A stretch of DNA of 64,000 nucleotides from positions 9,341 to 73,340 of the forward strand of contig JAYRWH010000065.1 in assembly GCA_041918155.1 (NCBI GenBank). Reading direction: 5' to 3'. Origin of the DNA: UBA668 sp041918155 (GTDB lineage: Bacteria; Actinomycetota; Acidimicrobiia; Acidimicrobiales; Ilumatobacteraceae). Position numbers and translations under genes: made by a program. How positions within the stretch are numbered: position 1 is the first letter of the stretch; each line of letters starts with the position of its first letter. The notes under the pieces were generated by a model, which was given only the letters and a program-made list of their open reading frames with translations, was not told the origin of the DNA and did no database searches. Below are positions 32,647-43,855 of the stretch, piece after piece.

Positions 32647-32656
32647 AGCCTACGCT
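32647..32656. promoter_or_regulatory. Overlapping divergent -10 elements of queF and adenosine deaminase
   Basis: AGCCTACGCT contains TAGGCT on the minus strand (8 nt from queF) and TACGCT on the plus strand (7 nt from the deaminase), sharing one TA step. The two start codons are only 25 nt apart. Confidence 0.5.
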
Positions 32657-32663
32657 GGCACCC

Positions 32664-33722
32664 ATGGACATCCGATCGCTGCCCAAGGTGCTGCTACACG
32701 ACCATCTTGACGGCGGCCTGCGCCCCCAGACCGTGATCGAACTGGCCGACGAGTACGGCTACAAGAACCTCCCGTCGCACGACGTGGGCGAGCTGGCGAG
32801 CTGGTTCAACCGTGGCGCCAAGCGCAACGACCTGGTGCTGTACTTGGAGACGTTCGCCCACACCGTTGGGGTGATGCAGCACCGCGATGCCATCGAGCGG
32901 GTGAGCTACGAATGCGCGGTCGACCTCGCCGCCGACGGAGTGGTGTACGCCGAAGTGCGCATGGCGCCCGAGCTGTGCACCGAGCGGGGCTTGTCGCTCG
33001 ATGATGTCGTGGAGGCGATCCTGTCCGGCTTCGAGCGCGGCAGCAAGGGCACGGACCTCACGATTTACCTCATCTGCTCGGCGATGCGCACGGCGGCGCA
33101 CAGCCGCCAGATCGCGGAACTCGCCGTGCGCTGGCGGGACAAGGGCTGCGTGGGTTTCGACATCGCCGGCGCCGAGGCCGGCTACCCGCCCACCCGCCAC
33201 CTCGACGCGTTCGAGTACGTGCGCCGCGAGAACTTCCACATCACGATCCACGCCGGCGAGGCGTTCGGCCTGCCGAGCATCTGGGAGGCCGTACAGTTCT
33301 GCGGCGCGGAACGCCTCGGCCACGGGGTGCGCATCGTCGACGACATCACCGGCCCGCCCGGCGAGGAGCAGCTCGGCCGCCTGGCCACGTTCGTGCGCGA
33401 CCGCCGCATCCCGCTGGAGCTGTGCCCCACCAGCAATGTCGGCACGGGGGTGTGTGCGAGCATCGCCGACCACCCGATCGGCATGCTGCGCCGCCTGCGC
33501 TTCCGCGTCACGATCAGCACCGACAACCGGCTGATGAGCGCGACCTCGATGACCAAGGAGATGGAGCAGGTGCGCGATGCGTTCGGGTGGGGCCTCGACG
33601 ACTTCGAGTGGCTCACGATCAATGCGATGAAGAGCGCGTTCGCCCCCTTCCCCGAGCGCTTGCAGATCATCAACGGCATCATCAAGCCGCGCTACGCCCA
33701 GGCCCGCTCTGGCACACTCTGA
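32664..33722 (+). CDS. add: Adenosine deaminase
   Basis: 352 residues, close to the usual length. Deaminates adenosine and deoxyadenosine to inosines. Metal and active-site motifs are LHDHLDGGLR (HxH), TIHAGEAFG, ERLGHGVRI, PLELCPTSN and the zinc Asp in ISTDNRLMSAT, where Asn follows the Asp as in many actinobacterial members. It lies 3 nt before upp and downstream of a nucleoside importer, consistent with purine salvage. ATG 32664 is apparently leaderless. Confidence 0.95.
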   Translation: MDIRSLPKVLLHDHLDGGLRPQTVIELADEYGYKNLPSHDVGELASWFNRGAKRNDLVLYLETFAHTVGVMQHRDAIERVSYECAVDLAADGVVYAEVRMAPELCTERGLSLDDVVEAILSGFERGSKGTDLTIYLICSAMRTAAHSRQIAELAVRWRDKGCVGFDIAGAEAGYPPTRHLDAFEYVRRENFHITIHAGEAFGLPSIWEAVQFCGAERLGHGVRIVDDITGPPGEEQLGRLATFVRDRRIPLELCPTSNVGTGVCASIADHPIGMLRRLRFRVTISTDNRLMSATSMTKEMEQVRDAFGWGLDDFEWLTINAMKSAFAPFPERLQIINGIIKPRYAQARSGTL

Positions 33723-33724
33723 TC

Positions 33725-34360
33725 ATGGCTGTCGCACTTCACGTCGTTGACCATCCGCTCATCGCCGACTCGCTGACGAGGGTCCGCGACAAGGACACCC
33801 CGAACGCGCTGTTCCGCCAGGAGCTCGAGCGCATCGGGACGCTGTTGATGGCCGAGGCCACCCGCGGCCTGCCCACCCATGCCGTGAGGGTGCAGACACC
33901 TCTCACGGAAACGCTCGGGCGCCAGCTCGACAGCCAGCCGATCGTGGTGCCCGTGCTGCGCGCCGGCCTCGGGTTCCTCGGCGCCGCACAGGATCTGCTG
34001 CCCAACGCCGACGTCGGCTTCATCGGCGTCGCGCGTGACGAGAACACCCACCTGCCCAAGCCGTACGTCAACAAGCTGCCCGAGAGCCTTGCCGGTCGGC
34101 AATGCATCGTGCTCGACCCGATGCTCGCCACCGGCGGCTCGCTGGCCCACACCGTGCAGTTGCTGCTCGAGCGCGGCGCCACGGGCACCATCATCGTCGT
34201 CTGCGTGCTCGCGGCCCCCGAGGGCATCGAGTTGCTACGCGAGATCGACGCCGACCTCGCCGTCTACACCGCGTCGCTCGACGAGCGCCTCACCGACACT
34301 GCCTTCATCTGGCCCGGCCTCGGTGACGCCGGTGACCGCCAATTCGGGTCACCGGCGTAA
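33725..34360 (+). CDS. upp: Uracil phosphoribosyltransferase
   Basis: 211 residues, normal length. Makes UMP from uracil and PRPP. N-terminal HPLIADSLTRVRDKDT, then VPVLRAGLGFL, the PRPP loop CIVLDPMLATGGS, and the uracil-binding C-terminus PGLGDAGDRQFG. Starts 3 nt after the adenosine deaminase stop, so the two are co-transcribed. Confidence 0.97.
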   Translation: MAVALHVVDHPLIADSLTRVRDKDTPNALFRQELERIGTLLMAEATRGLPTHAVRVQTPLTETLGRQLDSQPIVVPVLRAGLGFLGAAQDLLPNADVGFIGVARDENTHLPKPYVNKLPESLAGRQCIVLDPMLATGGSLAHTVQLLLERGATGTIIVVCVLAAPEGIELLREIDADLAVYTASLDERLTDTAFIWPGLGDAGDRQFGSPA

Positions 34361-34373
34361 CCGATCGAGCCGT

Positions 34374-35582
34374 CTAGGCGAGCGTCATGTTCGGTTCGCC
34401 GTTGGCGTTCAGCCCGGTGCCGCGGTTGCACACACCGCCGCGGATGGTGCCACCGTTGTACGCCTGACGCACACAGTTGCGGATCGCCTTCTCACCCCAC
34501 CAGTTGGGGTGCAGGCTCTCCTGCACGTAGTAAGGGCCGAACACGGTGCTGAGCGTGCGGATCTGGGCGACCCACTCGGTGCTGTCGCTCGCGCCGGCGA
34601 CGGTCCAGTTGGCCCGGCCACTGTTCTCCATCAGGTTCACTGTGTTCTCGCACAGGCGTCGGCCGTTGAACGCAGCCGCCAGGTCGAGCACGACGATGTT
34701 GCCGCTGCCATTGGCCGCAGTGGCCGCGCCCTTCACCGAGTTGTTGATCTTCACCAGCGCCGTGCTGTTGGCCCAGTTCGCGTCGGCGTTCCAGAAGCCG
34801 CAGCCACCAGTGCTCTGACGGGTGTAGCCCGACTCGCTGTACCGGAAGCCCGAGCCATTGGGGACGGGCGAGGGGTACGTCTGCACGACGATCTTGTACT
34901 GCGCGGTCGTGTAGCCGGCGTTGGCCATCGCCGACTTGATGTTGTTGATCGAGCCGATGATCGCGTTCGTCTGATTCGTGATATTGGCGGCGGTGAAGTT
35001 GGCCGTCACCGAACTGTCGTCGTTGCAGTAGTTCTTCCACCACGACGGCGAGGTGAGAAAGTCGAGGACACAACTCTGGATGATGTCGGCGAACCCATAG
35101 TTGTTACCGCCGATGGAGAGCTGGATCATCTTCACGTTGTGCGTGGCGGCAAACGTCTGCAGCATCAGCGCCTGACCCTGGTTGCCGCCGCTGTTGTAGA
35201 AATCGATGCCCGGCTTGAAGTAACCGTCGCTGCTGGTGAACGTGCTCGTCCTGGCACCCGAGCAAGCGAGGTTGAGGCTGTTCACCCCACCACCGATGTG
35301 GATCTCCGCGGCGGTGCTGCGGTGGCAGCGGTTGATCGTCTCGGCAGTGTGCGTCGCGTTGTCGTAGTACGCCGCCGCTCCGCCGGCATCGACACTGGCG
35401 GAACTGTTGTTGCTGTTACCGGCCCAGCGGCCGCCCTCACCGGAGATGTACGAATCACCGAGGCTCACCACCCACGGCGTGCCCACCCCCGGACCATCGG
35501 CCAACACCGTCTGTGTCGCGGCCACGACCGGAACGAACACCGTTCCCGCCATCATCGCGATTGCGATTCCCACCTTGCGCAT
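34374..35582 (-). CDS. Secreted SGNH/GDSL-family hydrolase
   Basis: 402 residues. A Sec signal peptide of about 28 residues ends VLA-DG. The four SGNH blocks are SLGDSYISGEGG (Ser44), the Gly of NLACSGARTS, IGGNNYGF, and the catalytic His in ESLHPNWWGEKA. The protein is unusually rich in Asn, Ser and Thr and has several cysteines, fitting an exported enzyme. It is probably a lipase or esterase acting on lipids or cell-surface esters. A GGGGGT ribosome-binding site precedes the ATG. Confidence 0.88.
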   Translation of the reverse strand: MRKVGIAIAMMAGTVFVPVVAATQTVLADGPGVGTPWVVSLGDSYISGEGGRWAGNSNNSSASVDAGGAAAYYDNATHTAETINRCHRSTAAEIHIGGGVNSLNLACSGARTSTFTSSDGYFKPGIDFYNSGGNQGQALMLQTFAATHNVKMIQLSIGGNNYGFADIIQSCVLDFLTSPSWWKNYCNDDSSVTANFTAANITNQTNAIIGSINNIKSAMANAGYTTAQYKIVVQTYPSPVPNGSGFRYSESGYTRQSTGGCGFWNADANWANSTALVKINNSVKGAATAANGSGNIVVLDLAAAFNGRRLCENTVNLMENSGRANWTVAGASDSTEWVAQIRTLSTVFGPYYVQESLHPNWWGEKAIRNCVRQAYNGGTIRGGVCNRGTGLNANGEPNMTLA

Positions 35583-35624
35583 GAACTGACCCCCAGATAG
35601 TCGGTCTACGTGACGCCGGTCACT

Positions 35625-37223
35625 CTAGTTACTCGCGAGTAGCTCTGCGAACGACTCCAGGAGTTCGGTCGGGTCGCAGCCGATTCCCTCGCCATACAGC
35701 TTCACCTTCGGCTCGGTGCCGCTCGGGCGCACCTGCAGGCGCACGGTGTCGCCGAGCATCAGGCGGAGCAGGCCCGCCTCTTCGAACCACTCCACATGGG
35801 TGACCGCCTGACCGCCGACGGTCGTGGGTGGGTTGGCGCGCAGGCGCGCCACCGCGGCGGCGCCGTCCGCTGGGGCCATCTTCACCGACTTCTCGGCCAT
35901 CACGTGGCTGCCGTAGGTGTCGGCGATCGCGTCGAGCCGCTGCTGCAAGGTCACACCGTCAGCGGCCGCGACGGCGGCGACCTCGGCGAGCAACACCGCG
36001 GCGGTGATGCCGTCCTTGTCGAGCGGTTGGCCGCACACGAGGTAACCGAGCGCCTGCTCATAGCCGAACATGAAGCGCAGCTCGGGGTGCGCGAGCGCAG
36101 TGTGCCCGATCCACTTGAAGCCCGTATAGGTCTCCAGGCAGGCCACCCCATAGGCGCGGGCCATCGCGCCGAGCAGGCTGGACGACACGAGTGTGGTGAC
36201 CACCAGCCGGTCGTCGCCGCTCGTATTGGCGAGGATGTGATCGGCGAGCAACCACCCGATCTCGTCGCCGCCGAGCTTGCGCCACGAACCGTCAGCGGTG
36301 GGGATCGCCGCGCCGAGGCGATCGGCGTCCGGGTCGTTCGCCACCGCGAGTGCCGCGCCACTCGACGCCGCGAGCGCGAGCACGAGATCCATCGCCCCCG
36401 GCTCCTCCGGGTTGGGGAACGGCACCGTCGGGAACATGCCATCGGGTTGTTGCTGCTGCGCCACCACAGAGGGAGCGGGCAGCCCGGCACGCTCGAACGC
36501 GGCCAGCGCGGTTGCCCCGCCAACGCCGTGCATCGCGGTATACGCCACCGCCACGCCGGGCACGTCCGGACGCAGCCGCACCATCGGCACGGAAGCCAGG
36601 TAGGCCTCGACCTCGGCGTCGCCCAGTCGCTCGATGAGCGGGTGGTCGGCCGGAGCCAGCGTCACCGCACATGTGTCGACGAGGTCGATGCACGCGGAGA
36701 TGTCGGTGTCGGCCGGGGGCACGATCTGCGAGCCGGTGCCGAGGTACACCTTGTAGCCGTTGTCCGCCGCCGGGTTGTGGGAGGCGGTCACCATCACGCC
36801 GGCGGCCGCGCCGACAGTGGTGATGTTCCAGGCCAGCACCGGCGTGGGCACCTGACGGTCGAACAGCAGCGCCCTCACGCCCTTGGCCGCGCACACCCGA
36901 GCAGTATCGAGCGCGAACACATCGCTCTTGCGGCGGGCGTCGTGGCCGATGATCACTCCACGATTGGCAACATCGGGCACGTTGGCGAGCAGGTAGTCGA
37001 CGAGCCCGGCCGCGGCCTGCTGCACCACGAGCCGGTTCATCCGCAGCGGGCCGGCACCCACCGCGGCGCGCAGCCCGGCGGTGCCGAACTGGAGGCGACC
37101 GGCGAAACGCTCGGCGATCTCGTCGGCCGGGCCGGCGAGCAGCGCCCTCAGCTCCTCGCGCATGTCGGCGTCGGGCTCTGCTGCGAGCCACTGCTGCGCC
37201 GTCACCAGTACATCCTTGCTCAC
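35625..37223 (-). CDS. Phosphoglucomutase/phosphomannomutase family enzyme
   Basis: 532 residues in four alpha-D-phosphohexomutase domains. The phosphoserine loop is VMVTASHNPAADNGYKVY, the metal loop DPDADRLG, the sugar loop GYEQALGYLV and the phosphate-binding RPSGTEPKVKLYGE. Substrate could be hexose or pentose phosphate. In related gene sets a mutase of this type accompanies nucleoside uptake and salvage, possibly as phosphopentomutase; that role is inference. Its start overlaps the PfkB kinase stop by 4 nt. Confidence 0.92.
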   Translation of the reverse strand: MSKDVLVTAQQWLAAEPDADMREELRALLAGPADEIAERFAGRLQFGTAGLRAAVGAGPLRMNRLVVQQAAAGLVDYLLANVPDVANRGVIIGHDARRKSDVFALDTARVCAAKGVRALLFDRQVPTPVLAWNITTVGAAAGVMVTASHNPAADNGYKVYLGTGSQIVPPADTDISACIDLVDTCAVTLAPADHPLIERLGDAEVEAYLASVPMVRLRPDVPGVAVAYTAMHGVGGATALAAFERAGLPAPSVVAQQQQPDGMFPTVPFPNPEEPGAMDLVLALAASSGAALAVANDPDADRLGAAIPTADGSWRKLGGDEIGWLLADHILANTSGDDRLVVTTLVSSSLLGAMARAYGVACLETYTGFKWIGHTALAHPELRFMFGYEQALGYLVCGQPLDKDGITAAVLLAEVAAVAAADGVTLQQRLDAIADTYGSHVMAEKSVKMAPADGAAAVARLRANPPTTVGGQAVTHVEWFEEAGLLRLMLGDTVRLQVRPSGTEPKVKLYGEGIGCDPTELLESFAELLASN

Positions 37224-38212
37224 AACAGGCTCCTCAGTTCCAGCAGCGGCCGTGGGCCCACGTGTGAGATCACCTCAGCGGCGGCGATCGCACCCAGGCG
37301 AGCGCACTCCAGCAGGGGCAGGTCGCGGGTGTAGCCGTACAGGAACCCGGCGGCAAACAGGTCGCCCGCGCCTGTGGTGTCGAGCACCTGATCCACCGTG
37401 TGCGCGGGCGCGGTGAACACCTCGTGGTGCGAGATCACGTACGAGCCCGCGGCGCCCATCGTGATGACGGCCAGATCACAGTCGCGGCGCACGCATTCGA
37501 TGGCTTCCGGGAAGGACTCCACCTCGTAGAGCGACTTCAACTCCAACTCGTTGCCGAACAGGATGTCGACCTCGTCGGTGACGAGCGAGCGGAAGTCGGC
37601 ACGGTGGCGATCGACACAGAACGAATCGCTGAGCGTGAGCGACACCTTGCGGCCGTTGGCGTGGGCGATCGACGCAGCGAGGCGGAACGCTTGCTTCGCC
37701 TCGGGCCGGTCGTAGAGATAGCCCTCCATGTAGAGCACCTTGCCCTGGGCCACCGCGGCCTGGTCGATGTCGGTGGGGCAGAGCAGCGACGACACGCCGA
37801 GGTAGGTGTTCATCGTCCGCTCCGCGTCAGGGGTGACGACGATGATGCAGCGCCCGGTGGGCGTCTCGGCATCGGGCCGCCCGGGGCGGAACTGCACGCC
37901 CACGGCGCGCAGGTCGTGGCCGAAGACATCGCCCAGTTCGTCGTCGCTGACCTTGCCGATGTAGGCCGCCTTGCCGCCGAAGGAGGCCACGCCGGTCATC
38001 GTGTTGGCCGCGGAACCGCCGCTCATCTCCACCGCCGTCCCGAGCGCCTTGTAGAGGTGGAGGGCGCGATCGGTGTCGATCAGGGTCATTGACCCCTTCA
38101 CGAGTTCGTGCTCGTGGATGAACCGGTCGTCGGCGTGGCTGATGACATCGACGAGGGCGTTGCCGACCCCTACGACGTCGTAAACCGCCGGCTGTTGATG
38201 GGCCGTTGACAC
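37220..38212 (-). CDS. PfkB-family sugar/nucleoside kinase (adenosine kinase-like)
   Basis: 330 residues. PfkB features are VVGVGNALVDVI, EMSGGSAANTMTGVASFGG and the catalytic Asp with anion hole in DTTGAGDLFAAGF. The lengthy N-terminal lid and GGSAANT pattern resemble adenosine and inosine kinases. Overlap with the phosphomutase and proximity to nucleoside genes suggest nucleoside or ribose salvage. GTG 38212 lies 8 nt after TAGCCT on the minus strand. Confidence 0.92.
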   Translation of the reverse strand: MSTAHQQPAVYDVVGVGNALVDVISHADDRFIHEHELVKGSMTLIDTDRALHLYKALGTAVEMSGGSAANTMTGVASFGGKAAYIGKVSDDELGDVFGHDLRAVGVQFRPGRPDAETPTGRCIIVVTPDAERTMNTYLGVSSLLCPTDIDQAAVAQGKVLYMEGYLYDRPEAKQAFRLAASIAHANGRKVSLTLSDSFCVDRHRADFRSLVTDEVDILFGNELELKSLYEVESFPEAIECVRRDCDLAVITMGAAGSYVISHHEVFTAPAHTVDQVLDTTGAGDLFAAGFLYGYTRDLPLLECARLGAIAAAEVISHVGPRPLLELRSLL

Positions 38213-38220
38213 GGCCTCTC

Positions 38221-38226
38221 AGGCTA
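38221..38226 (-). promoter_or_regulatory. Candidate -10 element of the PfkB kinase gene (leaderless)
   Basis: TAGCCT on the minus strand ends 8 nt before the GTG at 38212. Confidence 0.4.
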
Positions 38227-38261
38227 TCGGTTGACGGCCACAGGATCCCGCTCCGCGCCGT

Positions 38262-38267
38262 TACGCT
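38262..38267 (+). promoter_or_regulatory. Candidate -10 element of pepN (leaderless)
   Basis: TACGCT ends 6 nt before the GTG at 38274. The same hexamer serves znuA, add and others in the window. Confidence 0.4.
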
Positions 38268-38273
38268 CCTCTC

Positions 38274-40787
38274 GTGAATCCGTATCGCCTGCCCCGTTCG
38301 GTCGTTCCCCACCGCTACACGCTGGCGCTCGAGCCCGACATGGCCGGCGCGACCTTCCTCGGACACGTCATCATCGACGTCAACGTCAACGAGCCCGTCG
38401 GGCAGATCGTCCTGAACGCGATCGAACTCGACGTCAGCGAGGTGAAGGTCGGCGGCAACCCAACCACGTTCACGCTCGACGAAGCCACCGAGCGCTTGTC
38501 GATCGAGGTCGCCCACGAGCCGGGCACGACCTCGATCGAGGTCACGTTCACCGGCATCCTCAACGACAAGCTGCGCGGCTGGTACCGCAGCACGTTCACC
38601 GATCCGGCAGGCAACCAGCAGGTCATCGCCACGAGCCAGATGCAGGCCACCGACTGCCGCCGCGCGTTCCCGTGCTTCGACGAGCCCGACTTCAAGGCGG
38701 TGTTCGACATCACCCTGATCGTCGAGCCCCATCTGTTGGCCGTCAGCAACGCCCCCGAGGCCGAGCGCATCACGCAGCCGAATGGCAAGATCGCAGTGCG
38801 CTTCGCCGAGACGATGCCGATGAGCACCTACCTCGTCGCCGTCGTGGTGGGCCCGCTGGAGGCCACCCCCGCCGTGATGGTGCCCCGCCTCGACGATCCC
38901 GAGCACCCGATCGCCTTGCGCATCATCCACGTGCCCGGCAAGGGCCACCTCACCGCGTTCGGCCTCGACGTGGGCGAGTTCGCGCTCACCTGGTTCCAGA
39001 AGTACTACGGCATCGCCTACCCGACGGAGAAGTGCGACATGCTCGCCCTCCCCGACTTCGCCGCCGGTGCGATGGAGAACCTCGGCTGCATCACCTACCG
39101 CGAGAGCCTGCTACTCGCCGATCCCGCCGCCTCCACCCAGGTGGAGCTGCAGAACCTGGCCGACGTCATCACCCACGAGCTCGCGCACATGTGGTTCGGC
39201 GACCTGGTGACCATGAAGTGGTGGAACGGCATCTGGCTCAACGAGGCCTTCGCCACGTTCATGGAGGTCGCGTGCTGCGACGAGTACCGGCCCGACTGGA
39301 AGCGGTGGGCCTCATTCAGCCTCGAGCGCAGCGCTGCGTTCGAGGTCGACTCGCTGGCCAGCACCCGCACCGTCGAGTTCCCGGTGGAGGCCCCGGCCGA
39401 CTGCGACGGGATGTTCGACGTGTTGACGTACCAGAAGGGCGGCTCGCTGCTGCGCATGCTCGAGCAGTACCTGGGTGCAGAGGGGTTTCAGGATGGCGTC
39501 AGCCACTACCTCTCCACCCATGAGTACGGCAACACCGAGACCAGCGACCTCTGGGACCGTATCGAGGAGAGCAACCCCGCCACTCCCGTGCGCGCCCTGA
39601 TGGACAGCTGGATCTGGCAGGCCGGGTACCCGCTCGTGTCGGCCCGCCTCGACGGCACCCAACTCGTGCTCTCGCAACAGCGCTTCGCCTTCGGCGACAC
39701 CGACGACCCCACCGTGTTCGTCGTACCCGTGCACCTGCTCATCAACGGTGAGGCGAGCAAAGTGTTGCTCGACGGCGCCGACCTGCGTGTCGAACTTTCG
39801 AGCACGGAGAGCACCGTCGTCGTCAACGCCGGCGGCCACGGCTACTTCCGTGTTGCTTACGACGCCACCCTGCGCGCCCGCTTGCTCGGTTCGGCCCTGC
39901 CGATGCTCACCGTCATCGACCGCTACAACCTCGTCGACGACGCGTGGAACGAGGTCGTCGCCGGCCGCCTTGCCGCCGCCGACTTCCTCACGTTCGCGGA
40001 GGGCTTCGCCGGCGATCGCGAGCTTGCTGTGTGGCAGGCCATCGCGATCGGCCTGCGCAGCATCGGCCGGCTCGTGGAGGGCGACGCACTGGAGGCCTTC
40101 CGCACTCGCGTCACCGCGTTGGTGGGCCCCGCGCTGGCCGATTTGGGCTGGCAGCCAGCGGCGGGCGAGTCCGACCTCACCGCCAAGCTGCGCGGCCTGC
40201 ACGTGGGCCTGCTCGCCGTGCTCGGCAACGACACGGATGCCCAGCAGCGCTGCCGCGACCTCGTGGGCACCGCCACCGACCCCGAACTCGTCGCCGCGGC
40301 CACCAACGCGATCGCAGCGGTCGGCACCGACGCCGACTACGACCACTACCTCGAGCGCTTCCGCAACCCCACCACACCGCAGGAAGAGCTGCGCTACATG
40401 TACGCGCTCGCCGAGTTCCCCACACGCGACCAGATCGACCGCACGATCGCGCTTGCATGGTCGGGCGAGGTGCGCACCCAGAACGCACCGTTCCTGCTCA
40501 ACCGCTGCATCGCCAACCGCTGGAACGGCGAGCACGCCTGGCAGGAAGTGCGCAAGCACTGGGACGATGCGAACGAGAAGTTCCCGAACAACACCATCGT
40601 GCGCATGATCGACACGGTGAAGCTGCTCACCACCCCCACCGTGGTGGCGGACGTGCAGAGCTTCTTCTCCGAGCACCCGATCCCGCAGGCGGCCAAGACG
40701 CTCGACCAGGTGCTCGAACGTCAGCGCACCAACGCCGCGCTCGCCGCCCGCGAGGCAGAGCGCCTCAGCGCGGCACTGCGAGGCTGA
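38274..40787 (+). CDS. pepN: Aminopeptidase N (M1 zinc metallopeptidase)
   Basis: 837 residues, typical of actinobacterial M1 aminopeptidases. An N-terminal beta domain (about 1-190) leads to the exopeptidase motif GAMENLGCITYRE and the zinc site HELAH (residues 301-305) with the third ligand Glu324 in WLNEAF. The C-terminal helical ERAP1_C-like domain covers about 520-830. Cytosolic peptide trimming is the expected role. The 3' end overlaps the convergent nuclease gene by 23 nt. Confidence 0.96.
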   Translation: MNPYRLPRSVVPHRYTLALEPDMAGATFLGHVIIDVNVNEPVGQIVLNAIELDVSEVKVGGNPTTFTLDEATERLSIEVAHEPGTTSIEVTFTGILNDKLRGWYRSTFTDPAGNQQVIATSQMQATDCRRAFPCFDEPDFKAVFDITLIVEPHLLAVSNAPEAERITQPNGKIAVRFAETMPMSTYLVAVVVGPLEATPAVMVPRLDDPEHPIALRIIHVPGKGHLTAFGLDVGEFALTWFQKYYGIAYPTEKCDMLALPDFAAGAMENLGCITYRESLLLADPAASTQVELQNLADVITHELAHMWFGDLVTMKWWNGIWLNEAFATFMEVACCDEYRPDWKRWASFSLERSAAFEVDSLASTRTVEFPVEAPADCDGMFDVLTYQKGGSLLRMLEQYLGAEGFQDGVSHYLSTHEYGNTETSDLWDRIEESNPATPVRALMDSWIWQAGYPLVSARLDGTQLVLSQQRFAFGDTDDPTVFVVPVHLLINGEASKVLLDGADLRVELSSTESTVVVNAGGHGYFRVAYDATLRARLLGSALPMLTVIDRYNLVDDAWNEVVAGRLAAADFLTFAEGFAGDRELAVWQAIAIGLRSIGRLVEGDALEAFRTRVTALVGPALADLGWQPAAGESDLTAKLRGLHVGLLAVLGNDTDAQQRCRDLVGTATDPELVAAATNAIAAVGTDADYDHYLERFRNPTTPQEELRYMYALAEFPTRDQIDRTIALAWSGEVRTQNAPFLLNRCIANRWNGEHAWQEVRKHWDDANEKFPNNTIVRMIDTVKLLTTPTVVADVQSFFSEHPIPQAAKTLDQVLERQRTNAALAAREAERLSAALRG

Positions 40788-42153
40788 GCCGCTCGAACAG
40801 GTCGGGCACCACGCCCGTCCAGTCGAGTTCGCGCTCGATGCGCTCGGCGAGCGCCTTCGACGCGGCCAGCTCGCCATGGGCTACGAATACCCCGCTCGGC
40901 TCGCGCGATGCAGTCTCCAGCCAGTTCATCAACTCGTCGCTGTCGGCATGCACGGAGAAGCCGGTGAGGTCGCACATCTCGGCCCGAACGCGCACATACT
41001 GGCCGTGGATCTTCAGGCTGGTGGCGCCCTCCAGCAGTTGCCGGCCGCGGGTGCCCTCGGCCTGGAAGCCGACGAGCGCGACACTGTTGCGCGCGTCGGG
41101 CAGGAACCGGGCGAGGTGGTGCACCACCCGCCCACCGCTGGCCATGCCCGCTCCGGCGATGATCACTGCCGAGCCGTTGCGGCGGCTGACCCGCTTGCTG
41201 CCCTCGGTGTCCACCACCTCTTCCAGGTTCGGCAGGTCGAGGATGTTCTCGTGACCGCGGAACTCGGCGCGCACGTCGGCCGCTTCATCGGCCAGCGCGG
41301 CGCGGTAGATCGTGAGCCCTGCCAGCGCCATCGGGCTGTCCACATAGACCGGGATGTCGGGCAGCCGGCCCGCGGCGGCGAGGCGGCGCAGGTGGAACAG
41401 CACCACCTCGGTACGGTCGACGGCGAACGCAGGAATCACCACCACGCCGCCGCGCTCGGCGGTGCGGGCGATGACATCGGCCAACTGCTCGACGGCCTGC
41501 TCGCTGTCATGTAGCCGATCACCGTACGTGCTCTCGATCATCACCCAGTCGGCCTCGCCGATCGGCGCCGGCGGTTGCAGGAACGGGTGCTGGTTGCGGC
41601 CGAGGTCGCCGCTGGTGACGAGCGTGACCTCGCCGATGCGGATGCGGGTGGTCGCCGAGCCGAGGATGTGGCCCGCAGGCTGAAACGTCACCTCGATACC
41701 GTCGGCCGGCGTGAACGGCTCGTCGAAACCCACCGGGTGCAGCCGTTCGAGCGCCGTCCAGGCATCGTCCTCGCTGTAGAGCGCGAGGGCCGGGCTGTGG
41801 CGCGAGTAGCCCTTCTTGTTCGCGTACCCGGCTTCCTCCTCCAGCAGGCGGCCGCTGTCGGGCAGCACCACTGACATCAGTTTGCCGGTGTCGTAGGTGA
41901 CGTAGGCGGGCCCGCTGAAGCCTTGCTGCACGAGCCGCGGCAGGTAGCCGCAGTGGTCGAGGTGGGCATGGGTGATGACGACCGCGTCGAGCGACGCCGG
42001 ATCTACGGGGAACGGCGCCCAGTTGCGCTGGCGGAGTTCCTTCAGGCCCTGGAACAGCCCGCAGTCGAGGAGGACCCGCGACGTGCCGGTCTCGATGAGA
42101 TGGCGGCTGCCGGTGACGGTACGCACGCCACCGAAGGGGGTAAGGGTTGCCAC
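40765..42153 (-). CDS. Metallo-beta-lactamase/beta-CASP RNA nuclease
   Basis: 462 residues. MBL metal motifs are VVITHAHLDHCGYLP, then PAGHILGSA and the Asp in LVTSGDLGR. The beta-CASP part has PAFAVDRTEVVLFHL, YVDSPMA and IIAGAGMASGGRVVHH, then an RMMBL end with GFSVHADSDELMNWL and VFVAHGE. This matches CPSF-73/YSH1-like bacterial ribonucleases. Start GTG 42153 precedes the conserved first strand LTPFGGVRTVTGS. Likely cytosolic RNA processing or decay; target RNAs unknown. Confidence 0.92.
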   Translation of the reverse strand: MATLTPFGGVRTVTGSRHLIETGTSRVLLDCGLFQGLKELRQRNWAPFPVDPASLDAVVITHAHLDHCGYLPRLVQQGFSGPAYVTYDTGKLMSVVLPDSGRLLEEEAGYANKKGYSRHSPALALYSEDDAWTALERLHPVGFDEPFTPADGIEVTFQPAGHILGSATTRIRIGEVTLVTSGDLGRNQHPFLQPPAPIGEADWVMIESTYGDRLHDSEQAVEQLADVIARTAERGGVVVIPAFAVDRTEVVLFHLRRLAAAGRLPDIPVYVDSPMALAGLTIYRAALADEAADVRAEFRGHENILDLPNLEEVVDTEGSKRVSRRNGSAVIIAGAGMASGGRVVHHLARFLPDARNSVALVGFQAEGTRGRQLLEGATSLKIHGQYVRVRAEMCDLTGFSVHADSDELMNWLETASREPSGVFVAHGELAASKALAERIERELDWTGVVPDLFERLSLAVPR

Positions 42154-42205
42154 GCCCTCCAGTGAGCGCTTCGCGTCCGGAGGGGGCAAGTGCCGAACGG
42201 CCGTC

Positions 42206-43834
<1,629 letters not shown>

Positions 43835-43842
43835 GACCCGGC

Positions 43843-43848
43843 AGAATA
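43843..43848 (-). promoter_or_regulatory. Candidate -10 element of the acyl-CoA synthetase gene
   Basis: TATTCT on the minus strand ends 8 nt before the ATG at 43834. It occupies the middle of the 21-nt gap to thrH. Confidence 0.4.
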
Positions 43849-43855
43849 GGCCACC

